Source: Tridacna crocea (taxonomy: Eukaryota; Mollusca; Bivalvia; Cardiida; Cardiidae). Taken from it: 64,000 nucleotides of DNA. The stretch is taken from positions 52,277,159 to 52,341,158 of the forward strand of contig OX031059.1 of assembly GCA_943736015.1 (NCBI GenBank), given 5' to 3'. Numbering within the stretch: the stretch's first letter is position 1; every line of letters starts with the position of its first letter. Under the pieces are notes generated by a model. The model had not been told where the DNA came from and made no database searches. It saw only the letters and a program-made list of their open reading frames with translations. Both the position numbers and the translations under genes were made by a program. Positions 1 to 9,446 of the stretch are shown here, piece after piece.

Positions 1-227
1 TGCAGAGTGAAATAGTCTACAAAACTCAATACTATTTAGGGTGAAACAGTTAAACAAAAAGAAGAACAGAAACAAAGCTTCTTTTTTTTTCAATTTAATT
101 TGAAAGAAGTATACTCTTCTAGTAACATGAATCGAGTACCACAACAAAATGAATATTATGTAAAGGTAGTTGAAACAAGTAAACAGTATATTTGTGAATA
201 AACACCTCAACCTCAAGCAGGACATGT

Positions 228-310
228 CAATACCCTTTCGCACACAATGACGACTTTTGACTACTCCTGGAGAGAAGCAGCTTGAAAATATTGTGGCACA
301 AGTAGAAAAC
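228..310 (+). repeat. Degenerate TTAA-MITE left half
   Basis: The order accccttt-like start, cacacaatgacgactttt, gagagaagcagcttgaaaatattgtgg follows the left half of the ~230-bp TTAA-MITE family (reference copy 29185-29414). The hairpin and right half are not recognisable. The remaining sequence from 311 to about 710 shows nothing I can support. Confidence 0.35.
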
Positions 311-710
311 AATTGAATACTAAGTGTAACATTCTTATCCCAGTGCTTTGTCTCAATTCAGACCTGTCAAAAAGGCTCGCAAAAAGACTAGAAAGTTTAA
401 CTTTGAACTGCATAAAAAAGAAAATGTGGCTTTTATTGCATAATATTTCAAGGGACCAAAACAAAAATCTCATACTTTTCTTATATTTTCGAAACATCAA
501 AATAAGTAATAATAGCTTGTAAAGATCTTTCTGATATTTTTTTTAATTGTATGCCTTTGTAGTATGATGAACATTGAAAGTATATTTTAATACTTCAGCT
601 AGAGTATATTCTCATACTGTTAAATTTGTTTAATGCAGAGAATACTTCTAAGACAAATTTAGGGACCATACAACTTGTATAAAGAGAAATAAATGGCCCT
701 TGAATCAAAA

Positions 711-860
711 CTTAACCCATATCCAACTAGCCCGATTTTTAAAGTTGTTCAGTATATTTTTGAAAACACTGTGTCCAAAGGTAAAAATGCTTGCGACAAG
801 CATTTTCATCTCTGCTGATGCTTTGAGTTGCAAATAAATGAAAGTAAAAAAAGCTCAAAA
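711..860 (+). repeat. Degenerate TTAA-MITE copy
   Basis: Starts with ttaacccat and reaches a short hairpin aaatgcttg/caagcattt at about 787-805 in the place of the family's central hairpin. The right end is not recognisable. From 861 to 1119 nothing is seen. Confidence 0.35.
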
Positions 861-1119
861 TCTTATACTTGATGATGATTTTTAAAAAGAAAACATGAGT
901 ACATGTATTTAGCCAACAACTTGCACACTATGTCAAAGGAATCTACAGATAAACACTGGTACATTGCAACACAATGCTTTCTTCATATAATCCAAATAGT
1001 GTCTCTTTCAAATAATGTTTATATTTATCCTTTCAGTACCTTTTCCACTTTTTTGGCCGTTTTTTGAAATTGTCTGCTGAAATCTGGGACAATTTAATTT
1101 TTGTCTGCTAGTAACTATT

Positions 1120-1325
1120 TATTAAACAACAAAATTTTAGACTGGTCTAAATTGAAAGCACTTGCAGACAACAAAATAAAGGCAACTCAAAAATTAAAGT
1201 TTTCTTTCAGGCAAGGCGGAAAACACTGTGGAAAAAGGAGAAATTACTGGTAACCAGCATTTTCTCCTTTTCCAACAATGTTTTCAAAAGCCTTCTATCT
1301 CAGGGATGATTTGGTAAAGGGTTAA
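1120..1325 (-). repeat. TTAA-MITE, reverse orientation
   Basis: Reads gacaaaattttagactggtc and gaaagca..tgcagac, then the central hairpin around ggtaacc, and ends ggtaaagggttaa with TTAA at 1322-1325. The left TTAA is not intact. Sequence 1326-1779 holds only weak MITE-like matches (1560-1670). Confidence 0.75.
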
Positions 1326-1779
1326 TTAGTTAAAGAACAGGCAAATATAGTAAGATACAGCATGTAAACATAAAGGTAGTGGCAAAAATATAATGAACAT
1401 GTACCAAAAAGTAATTAAGTGAAAATATATACACAAAAACCTGACTAGCCAGACGATGTGCATGTAAAATATCAATCTATCACTCTATCTACATAAAAAA
1501 AATTTAGTCTTGAAAAGATTTGCAAACAAGAAATGAACTTTTGCTCAAAGTGTGCAGTAGCCTTTTGAAGAAAGAAAACATGGTGACCAACAGAGTAAAT
1601 ACGCATTACAAGCACTTTCTCGTATACCCAAAATGTTTCCAAAAGCATTCTACCTCAAGTCTATAAACTAGAGGTGCTTGAGCGCCTGTATCGCTCCACA
1701 GGCCTGATTTTTCTGTAACGGTGAAGAGAAGTTTTTAACAATTACCATTCATTCTTGCATTTTAGGTCACTTTAAAAGA

Positions 1780-1928
1780 AAAAATGCTATGAAAACGTGA
1801 GAAAAGAAAATAAAAGTAACCTGCATTTTCTTAGTTTTACACAATATTTTCTACCCTTTTTGATACAAGTTTTACTAATTTGAAGATTTATTACGTTGTC
1901 TGCAACATCTTTCAATTATGGCCAGTTT
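1780..1928 (+). repeat. Degenerate TTAA-MITE, right half
   Basis: Carries cacaatattttctaccctttt and tgttgtctgcaa..ctttcaatt in family order. It abuts the next reverse copy directly. Confidence 0.45.
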
Positions 1929-2106
1929 CATTACCAAATGACAACATTTTAGGGTTGTCAAAATGGAAAGCATTTTGTAGATGAAAAAATAAAAGTGACT
2001 GAAAATTTAAGAGTTGTTTTGTGAAGGGTAGATAACATTGTGGGAAAAGGTTACCAGCATTTTCTCCTTTTCCCACAATGTTTTCTAAAGTCTTCTTTGT
2101 CAGGGA
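1929..2106 (-). repeat. TTAA-MITE, reverse, hairpin left arm shortened
   Basis: Starts cattaccaaatgacaac and contains the right arm ccagcattttctccttttcc. The left arm goes directly from gggaaaagg to ttaccagc, so the arm is deleted. The right end is degenerate. Confidence 0.7.
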
Positions 2107-2190
2107 TCAGTTTGATTGGATAACAAAATGCCTTATCACAACAGTGAAGCCCTGTCCCTCTTTGTTACACAGTGTTCTCACTAGGATTTT

Positions 2191-2285
2191 AAAAGTTGGA
2201 TTCCAGAAATCCAAGTCAAGAAAAAGTTGGATTCCAAACTGAAAAGTTGGATTTCAGCCTGAAAAAGTTGGATTCCAAAACAGTT
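2191..2285 (+). repeat. Short tandem repeat, ~20-30-bp unit
   Basis: The phrase aaaagttggattcca occurs four times at about 2191, 2222, 2241 and 2262 with small changes. It is an isolated minisatellite. No protein is suggested. Sequence 2286-2640 shows nothing else. Confidence 0.7.
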
Positions 2286-2643
2286 CGGAAGAATTTTCAC
2301 GTGCAAGTTATCAACATCTCAAAACTGTAAATTTTAGATTTGTACATCATGGAGACATAATGTCTGTAATACACAAGTCTAGATTTACAAAGGAAATTAC
2401 TTAGTATGTAAGATTTTATTTGTAATAGCTCAAAGAAATAAAGAAGTTTAATAACTTTTCACTTATCTTTAATTTAGACTATGTAAATAATTCAACATGA
2501 TAATGCATATTTCAAATATTTGTGATAATAATACAAGTACATGTGGCAATAGTTGTAGATCCTTCGTGACAAAATTTTGTAAATTCAGTTCTTATTCCAA
2601 TTTAATTTTTGTCAATATGGATTATGATGTCTACCTTTTCCTT

Positions 2644-2697
2644 GACAATACTTTAGACCTGTCCAAATTTAAAGCTTGCATAAATTTGCAGATAACA
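2644..2697 (-). repeat. TTAA-MITE end fragment
   Basis: Only the gacaatactttagacctgtc and aaatttgcagataac portion of the reverse family is present. Sequence 2698-2918 is otherwise empty. Confidence 0.4.
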
Positions 2698-2918
2698 TAA
2701 TCATGGATTGAACAATTCATTTTGGCTTTCAAAATGTTCTCAACTTGTAATTAAGTACACAATGAAAGTCAAATGAAATAAAAATCAAATGAAAATTCAA
2801 TCTCTCTCCTTCTTTTCATGACAAATCTACATTTATAAAAAGTGCCCTGGCTTTGCTTCAAATCTACAAAAGCTCATCATAAATGCTATTTACTTCAATT
2901 TGATGAACAGGAATAATT

Positions 2919-3096
2919 GACAAAATTTTAGACTTGTCCAAATTTAAAACATTTGTAGATGACAAATTACATGTAACTCAGCAAATTAAAATTTATTTTG
3001 GGAAAGGTAGAAAATATTGTGGGAAAAGGAAAAATTACTGGTGGCCAGCATTTTACCATTTTTCCACAATGTTTTCAAATGCCTTATTTCTTAGAG
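2919..3096 (-). repeat. TTAA-MITE, reverse orientation
   Basis: Contains gacaaaattttagacttgtc, the hairpin arms gtgggaaaaggaaaaattac and tggccagcattttacc, and the cacaatgttttcaaa segment. Terminal TTAA sites are not preserved. Confidence 0.7.
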
Positions 3097-3192
3097 TATT
3101 ATAAGGTATTATAAGCTGAGAGACTGACAGACTGTGGTGAAAGTTAAGCAAAATCATAAAGTTGTTTACTCTCACTGTTCATACACATTTTA

Positions 3193-3775
3193 TCACTTTC
3201 GTCTTATTCTCTTTGCTAAGAATCTTCTGACTGCTGGTTGTGGGTCAAAATCTTCTAAGGAGGGACCCTCTTCTTTCACTCTCATGAGTTTAGTGACAGT
3301 ATCATGCTTAAGGCGAGCTCTTCCTTTTGATCTTGTTGTGAACACTAAACCCTCTTTCACATGCGACGGAAGTGAGTGGTGAAGTCAGCACAATTGCAGA
3401 CAACTTAGCAAAATCTGGGAAAATGTCCTTGTAGTTTTTCATAATGATACTGCAGGCTTCTGGTAGTGAACAATTAAGTGATTTCAAAATAACTTTCAGT
3501 TGGTAGTAGTCTTCTTTTGCTCTATTTGCATCCAACACTCCATTTTCTTCTCCATACAGGTAAGTTAGATGCCTGAGTTCTTCTTCACCATATTCTTCAA
3601 GGCTGTTTATATTCTTTGGTATTTCAGCTGGATTGAGGACTTTGTTCAAGAGTTGGAGATTTTTCATGGAGTTTTCATCAAATCTGGAAGTGATATTATC
3701 AATTAGTTTTTCAAGATAATCTGTTGAGTTATTTTGAAACTGCATTCTTAACTGTTGTTTGTCTGTCAATTTCAC
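3193..3775 (-). pseudogene. hAT transposase C-terminal fragment (ZNF862-like), frameshifted
   Basis: The minus-strand frame encodes the C-terminal hAT dimerisation region: LPEACSIIMKNYKDIFPDF, then a conserved block with LTSVACERGFSVHNKIK. Near 3315, in an AAAAGG run, the original frame hits a stop. The family sequence continues in another frame (ARLKHDTVTKLMRVKEEGPS) to a TGA at 3193-3195. The N-terminal zinc finger and catalytic Asp residues are absent, and an in-frame stop lies just upstream of about residue -20. It resembles the hAT proteins from which ZNF862-type genes derive. It is unrelated in sequence to the BED-finger hAT at 27738-31901. I read it as a 5'-truncated, dead transposase remnant; no TSD was found. 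Confidence 0.75.
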
Positions 3776-3945
3776 TCCTTTGTAGATGCTTTTCGTACTT
3801 TCAATGTCATCATATATTTTTGTCAGTACAAATTATTTGTACTAGGTCACCAGTAGGTCAACAAACCTTTACCAGAACTAATCAAAGTGCAGAGGTTCTC
3901 TTGTTTTATATGAAAAGGATTATAGATTATGTAAAGCAACCATCT

Positions 3946-4174
3946 TTAACTCTTTACCAAACGACAAAATTTTGGATGTGACCAAACTGAAAGCATTTGC
4001 AGACAACAAATTAAACATTGATGAAATGATGATTTCTCTCCTTGATAGAGTAGAAAACACTGAGGGAAAAAAAGAAAATGCTGATTACCAGCATTTTCTC
4101 CTTTTCCAAGAGTGTTTTCTAAAGACTTCTTCTTTAGGGTCGTTAAAAGTCAGGACTGTATGGTAAAGACTTAC
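3946..4174 (-). repeat. TTAA-MITE, reverse, nearly complete
   Basis: TTAA at 3946-3949 is followed by ctctttaccaaacgacaaaa and ends tggtaaagactta, a mutated TTAA. Its central arms are imperfect (gaaaatgctgattaccagc). Confidence 0.8.
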
Positions 4175-4258
4175 CAGCATAGGAACTAACCTCCAATACA
4201 ACAATGAAATCAAAATGAATAGTATGAGAGAAGAAATTTTTCAAAGGTCTGAAAGAGA

Positions 4259-4486
4259 TTAACTCATTACCCAAATGACAATATTTTAGGCTTGTCCAAA
4301 TTGAAAGCATTTGCAGACCAAAAATAAAAGTGAATGAAAATTTGAACTTTGTTTTGTGAGGGGTAGAAAATATTGTGGGAAAAGGAGAAAATGCGACTTA
4401 CCAGTATTTCTCCTTTTCCCAAAATGTTTTCAAAAGGCTTGTTTCCAAAGGTCGTCAAAAGTAGGGATTGCGTGGTAATGGGTTAA
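4259..4486 (-). repeat. TTAA-MITE, reverse, complete (228 bp)
   Basis: TTAA at 4259-4262 and 4483-4486 bracket a full copy with TIR-like ends ctcattacc/ggtaatggg and the central hairpin. Sequence 4487-4724 shows nothing else. Confidence 0.9.
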
Positions 4487-4724
4487 CTTGAGGACAATAC
4501 TGTCGAAAGTTTAATTATCCTTTTACATCTTAGTGATTCTGTTAAAGATACTGAAAGCCAGTTTGTGACATTGCTTTTCTGGGCTTTGTCAAATAGAACT
4601 TCAGGAGCAACATGTAAATGTGCTTGTGCTAATGGTGAACAGACACACAATAGTCAAAATACCAACCCATCACAATTGTTCACCATGAGCACTAGGGATA
4701 ACCTGGGAAGACTAGAGTGGATTT

Positions 4725-4965
4725 AATACATGTACCTTAATTTCAGTCTTTGTTTTGGTTGACACTGACATCTCGTCTCTGTATGTATTGACAACAACAA
4801 TTGTTAGCTGTATGTATTGACCCATTAGGTTCTTTGAACTCATCTCCCTCCACTCCCTCCAGAGTGACACCTTTAAGTCATCTGTGCCATCTTGAGATCT
4901 TAACTGTCTTGACCTGGACGTCTGTTCCTCTGACCTGCACAATCTTCACAATCTCTTCCTAAAAC
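4725..4965 (-). pseudogene. Decayed exon of an OB-fold (RPA-like) protein
   Basis: On the minus strand an acceptor-like ttttag precedes a frame reading EEIVKIVQVRGTDVQVKTVK. After a one-base shift near 4880 the other frame reads QDGTDDLKVSLWREW and later LTIVVVNTYRDEMSVSTKTK, ending at a donor-like AAG|GTACAT. Alternating beta-type segments with DGTDDLKVSLW resemble the OB-fold single-strand DNA-binding family of replication protein A. Such genes are carried by some animal Helitron-type elements. No partner exons were identified, so host pseudogene or transposon passenger remain possible. This call is from recalled pattern only. Confidence 0.35.
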
Positions 4966-5457
4966 AGATACAAAGAAATATAACCAAATGATAGCCATAC
5001 AAAAATCTGAACAGTATTTAACTTAACATTCTTCTTTTATCAAAGATGCATATTGTAGATTGATGCAACATCAAGTTATTGTCCAAAGAATTGAAGAAGG
5101 CCTTGATTGTCTAAAATTACCCACCTTACAGTTGAGCAATTTTTCCTTTAACAAAAACGTTTTTCAAAAATCTTTTCAAGGGTCAATTTTACCTCTTATG
5201 CTGCTGATTTCCCAGAATAGACTATTCCAGATTTGCTTCCGAATTTCAGTCACTGTAAAATTTGCCAACAGTGCAGACAAACATCAGACTGATTGGCTAT
5301 GCAGGTCGATCATTGGTCTACACTATTAGCAAATATGACCAATGTTGCAATAGGCAAGATAGGGGTTAAGGCTTCCCGTTAAGCTCAGCCCGCATTTCTT
5401 TAGCTTAACTGCTTTATCCCACTTGAAAGCATCATGCTAACACATACAAACCAGGTC

Positions 5458-5634
5458 TAACCCCTTTACCAATTGACAACATTCTAGCCTTGTCCAAATT
5501 GAAAGCAGTTGCAGACAACATTTTCAATCTCATTATCTGAATCAAATGCTGCAATTGTCCTTTTGACATAGTAGAAAATATTGTGGGAAAAGGAGGCTTC
5601 TTTCAAAACTCATCACTGAGTGGTAAAAGGTTAA
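5458..5634 (-). repeat. TTAA-MITE with internal deletion
   Basis: Starts aacccctttaccaattgacaac and ends tggtaaaaggttaa with TTAA at 5631-5634. The left hairpin arm runs directly into ggcttctttc, so the loop and right arm are lost. The stretch 4966-5457 holds no gene or clear repeat. Confidence 0.75.
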
Positions 5635-5819
5635 AGAATGCTTCACATCTTTTGTAGATGATAAAATATTGGTTTTAATGTTCAATCAAGGATCATAATC
5701 ACTTGAGACAAATCTCCCTGACTGTGGCAATTGTTAAAAGCTAAAGTGGTCCGAACAGACATACATGTATCTAAAATGGTTTGCATTCTGCATCAACTCA
5801 ACAGTGCCACTGGTTACCT

Positions 5820-6054
5820 TTAACCTTTACCTAAGACTACCAAACAATCCCTACTTTCAACGATCCTGAGAAAGAAGCCTTTTGAAAATATTGTAGGAAA
5901 ACTAGAAAGTGTGGGTAACCATCATTATCTCCTTTTCTCACAATGTTTTCTATTCTTCCCTAAACATTTCAATTTTTGAGCCACATTTATTATGTCATCA
6001 GCATGGCTTTCAATTTGGACCACTCTTAAATTTTGTTGTTTGGGAAAGAGTTAA
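5820..6054 (+). repeat. TTAA-MITE, complete, first of an abutting pair
   Basis: TTAA at 5820-5823 and 6051-6054. Left end, hairpin and right end are in family order. The right TTAA is shared with the next copy in the opposite orientation. Confidence 0.9.
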
Positions 6055-6285
6055 CTCATTTGCAAATGACAAAATTTTAGACTTGTTCAAATCTAAAGCA
6101 TTAAATTTTGCAGACGACAAAATAAAGGTGACTGAAAAATTGAAACTTGTTCTTGGAAGGGTAGAAAACCCTGTGGGAAAAGGAGAAAACGCTGGTTACC
6201 AGCATTTTCTCCTTTTCCTACAGTGTTTTCAAAAGGCTTCTTTCTCAGAGGCATCAAAAGTAGGGACTGTGTGGTAATGGGTTAA
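6051..6285 (-). repeat. TTAA-MITE, complete, reverse, sharing a TTAA with its neighbour
   Basis: TTAA at 6051-6054 and 6282-6285 bracket a full reverse copy with a good central hairpin around ggttacc. It joins the previous copy tail to tail through a single TTAA. Confidence 0.9.
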
Positions 6286-6353
6286 GCACACATACTGTAA
6301 AGCCTTTTTACCTATGCAAACACAATTTTCAAAAAACCTTTTATATCAGATTT

Positions 6354-6540
6354 GACTCTTTACCACACAACAAAATTCAGACCGATCAAAATTGAAAAAA
6401 ATTCCAAGACATAGTAAATGTGGCACAAATAATAAGATTTGTCGGTAAAGGATAGGAACACATTATGGGAAAAGAAGAAAACATTGGTTACCAGCATTTT
6501 CTCCTTTTCCCACAATGTTTTCAAAAGCTTTCTTTTGTTC
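6354..6540 (-). repeat. TTAA-MITE, reverse, diverged
   Basis: Starts gactctttaccacacaacaa and has hairpin arms around ggttacc and cacaatgttttcaaaagc. The right end is lost. Sequence 6541-6714 is otherwise empty. Confidence 0.7.
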
Positions 6541-6714
6541 GGTTTTGCATGCACATTCATTTAGTTTTTTTTTTTCAATATTAATGATTAACCCTTTTCT
6601 CTACAGGAGCAGGTATCAATTTTGCATGATACTTGCCAGCTAAATTGAATGAATCTACTAAATATTATGTCAATTAACTTCAAAAACTTCAATACCACGA
6701 CACTTTTTGTATAC

Positions 6715-7039
6715 ATTTTTTATGGTATTCCCTTAAAAGGCTACGTAGCCTCTTAACCCATTACCACACAATCCAGACTTTTAACACCCCTGTGAAAGAA
6801 GCCTTTTGAAAACATTGTGGGGAAAGGAGAAAATGCTGGTAACCAGCATTTTCTCCTTTTCCCACAATGTTTTCTACCCTTCCCAGAACAAATTTCATTT
6901 CTTTAGTCACATTCATTTTGTCAACTGCAAATGTGATCAATTTGGACCAGTCTAAAAATTTGTCGTTTGGTAAAGAGTTAAGGTATTTTTAAATTTAGCG
7001 CCAAAAATCAAAGGAAGCATTGTGGGAATGTAAAGTGAC
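6715..7039 (+). repeat. Left part of dispersed repeat R, the target of the 26-kb hAT
   Basis: The sequence tggtattcccttaaaaggct, a tacgtagcc palindrome, then tatttttaaattt and gcattgtgggaatgt matches, in reverse complement, 42530-42630. It is interrupted by a TTAA-MITE at 6753-6981 and then by the hAT element from 7040. R resumes at 33425. Confidence 0.85.
6753..6981 (+). repeat. TTAA-MITE, complete (229 bp), with an empty site at 42 kb
   Basis: TTAA at 6753-6756 and 6978-6981. Outside sequence reads ctacgtagcctc on the left and ggtatttttaaattt on the right. The uninterrupted R copy at about 42590-42615 (minus strand) reads gtagcctc-taca-gctatttttag, so one 4-bp target became two TTAA copies. 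This supports a TTAA-duplicating insertion, as in piggyBac-like elements. Confidence 0.95.
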
Positions 7040-7225
7040 CAGACCTGCGGTCATTGTAATCTGTAATCGTGATTACATGTAATCGATTACAAAATCTGAG
7101 TAATCGCAATGTAATCTGTAATTGAGAGTTTTCATGATTACATGTAATTGTAATGTAATCGATTACATTGAAAAAATGCCTGTAATCATGATTACATTTC
7201 AATTACTTTATGATTACAATGGGAA
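7040..7225 (+). repeat. hAT left end with subterminal repeats
   Basis: After CAGACCTGCGGTC come repeated copies of tgtaatc, tgattaca and the palindrome tgtaatcgattaca (about 7076-7092 and 7153-7168). These are likely transposase binding sites. 7226-7540 shows no gene and is taken as hAT interior. Confidence 0.85.
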
Positions 7226-7674
7226 AATATTCTTTGCCTCTTGTCAATGGTGGGTTTCTTTTATTACAGTTTGGGGGTGGGGTGCCTTCTCAAAGATTTC
7301 ATGCTAAAAGGGTGCTTTAATTGACTAATTGTTTTGTTTTAAATATAGTATATATTTCAAACAAATAAAGAACTGAGACAACTTCAAAGAGAGATTTTCA
7401 AAGGTTTGCATGGTGACCAGTCCCAATTAATGAAGAGTGGATATAATTTGTTTGATTAATTGCAATACCTATCACCTTATTAAAGAAAGTTTTCACAGTT
7501 TTGTAAGAACTCAGTCATCCCATACTATTCATACTTTCTTTTTTTTCGACTTCCGGTTTACCCGACATGGACGTGTTTTAAATCGTGGAGTGAAAAAAAG
7601 TGAAAAACAATTATTATTTTGTTTTTACATGGCTATCATATTGTCAAAATTTGTTCAAAGTGTACAGAAACAGT

Positions 7675-9021
7675 ATGGAAAGTGAATTAAATGGATTAAA
7701 TCGCTGTTTAGTAGGATTAGAGCCAGAAATGGATTTTACGCAAAACCGATATGAGCTGCTAAATGGCGGGAAAACAGACAAAGGAAAAAACAAAGAAAAA
7801 AACCCGAACGCAAACAGTAACAAATGTAATAACGGCAACAATAATGATATAAATGAGTGCACTGATCAAAGTTTTTCAAATAGTTTGTTGACTAGTGATA
7901 CCCAGATACCAAGTAAAAATGGATTAAGATCAGAGTCTAGGAAACGGGCCAGAGAAGACTCAGGCGGCATACGCCCCACTAATTTGTCTCAAGAGGAGTA
8001 TGAGAATCTCACAATGGATAATAAACTTTCTGTTTTATTTTCTCAAATGAAGAATGTTTGTGACAAGGTGGACGATTGCATTTTGTTACAGAAAAGGGTA
8101 AATATTACTGAAAACACTCTTTCCAATCATGACCATCGTCTAAAACTCCTCGAATATAAATCTATCGACCTGGAAGCCAGATCACGACGAAACAATCTTA
8201 TTTTCAGTGGTATCTCAGAGCTTAGGGATGAGAACTGTACGACACGAATAGATAGTTTTCTCAAGGAACACCTTGGATTCACTGACTGTCCTCCCATAAC
8301 CCGTGCCCATAGACTCGGCAAATACAAGAAGGGCTCAACAAGGTCAATTATTGTATGTTTTCTTGACTTCAGAGACACTCACTACGTTCTGTCGAAAGCC
8401 CACATGCTAAAGGGTAAAGAATTTAGTATAAACAAGGACTTCCCGAAGGAAATAGTAGATGCACGTCGGCGCCTTTGGCCTGAATACAAACACCTTCGCC
8501 AAATCGATCCAGGTGCAAAAACATCCATTGTATATCCCGCAAAACTTATATCTAACGGTCACACTATAGCTGATGAATTTCCCGATTGGGGCCCCATAAT
8601 GCAAGAAAGTAGAACGGTACACAACCAAAGCACGGGCCCACTCAACCAATCTACAGTTCAATCAAAACATCACGAGTCCCGTGTACATCATAATAAAAAC
8701 TCTGATAATTCAAACAGTGAGCTGATTAACCACTGCAACACAAGTCAAGAACCAGTCGCATCCTCAAGTCACAAATCCAGACGATCCCAATCCCCATCTC
8801 CACATCCGTCAAGGGCACGAAATCGAGCTCCAGTAGGACGGCGGGCAGACTTCAACAGGCAGACACCAACGTCGAATTCTAAACAGAACTTTCAGCGTCC
8901 ATGGCAATCTCAACAGACGTCCACCAAGGAGACATCCGTCAACAATACTCGCTCTGAGCCTCCAGCGCGTGCTAGTGTCAATAACGACAGTGTGTTTCGT
9001 AACTTCGGTTCCTCTAGCTAG
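7675..9021 (+). CDS. LINE ORF1 protein, L1-type (transposase_22-like), 448 aa
   Basis: This is the RNA-binding chaperone of the LINE ribonucleoprotein. The start is the ATG at 7675 (MESELNGL). Upstream the same frame is open back to a GTG at 7600 but has no ATG. An Asn/Lys/Gly-rich leader (residues about 20-90) precedes a predicted coiled coil (about 115-168) ending in LEARSRRNNLIFSGI. That motif opens the RRM-like domain (about 170-250), with AHRLGKYKKG and SIIVCFLDF. A C-terminal domain with INKDFPKEIVDARRRLWP (about 255-300) and a Ser/Arg/Asn/Gln-rich tail follow. The order coiled coil, RRM, CTD is the L1 ORF1p architecture. No frameshift is seen. It ends at TAG 9019-9021, and ORF2 follows in the same frame. 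Confidence 0.9.
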   Translation: MESELNGLNRCLVGLEPEMDFTQNRYELLNGGKTDKGKNKEKNPNANSNKCNNGNNNDINECTDQSFSNSLLTSDTQIPSKNGLRSESRKRAREDSGGIRPTNLSQEEYENLTMDNKLSVLFSQMKNVCDKVDDCILLQKRVNITENTLSNHDHRLKLLEYKSIDLEARSRRNNLIFSGISELRDENCTTRIDSFLKEHLGFTDCPPITRAHRLGKYKKGSTRSIIVCFLDFRDTHYVLSKAHMLKGKEFSINKDFPKEIVDARRRLWPEYKHLRQIDPGAKTSIVYPAKLISNGHTIADEFPDWGPIMQESRTVHNQSTGPLNQSTVQSKHHESRVHHNKNSDNSNSELINHCNTSQEPVASSSHKSRRSQSPSPHPSRARNRAPVGRRADFNRQTPTSNSKQNFQRPWQSQQTSTKETSVNNTRSEPPARASVNNDSVFRNFGSSS

Positions 9022-9446
9022 GAAGTCGGAGGGATAGAACCATCAGAGTGTCTGAAAACGAACAAAATAAACCTTGGTTGTTTGAACGTTAATGGATTAA
9101 AAAATAGATTGAACTATCCAGAATTTGTAGATTATGTAAGTACCTATGACATTTTTGGTTTAAGTGAAACTCATCTTGATTCTACCGATATTGTTGATAT
9201 CAATAACTACACTTTTATCGCCAAAAACCGCTCTGTAAATTACAAGCGTAAATCGGGGGGCATTGGGCTGTATGTGAAGGATAGCTTAGCACCATTTGTT
9301 GATGTTGTCCCTAATAGTTCCGAATACGTCCTTTGGGTGTCAATAGATAAAACATTTCTCCAACTGGAGCAGAATTTATTATTGGGTACGCTTTATGTCC
9401 CACCAGACAACTCTCGTTTCTTCACAGATCATCAGTTTACTTTATT

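Noticed and set aside
7600..7674. Longer ORF1 start with MKNNYYFVFTWL
   Set aside because: The codon at 7600 is GTG. The first ATG in frame is 7675, followed by a sensible N-terminus.
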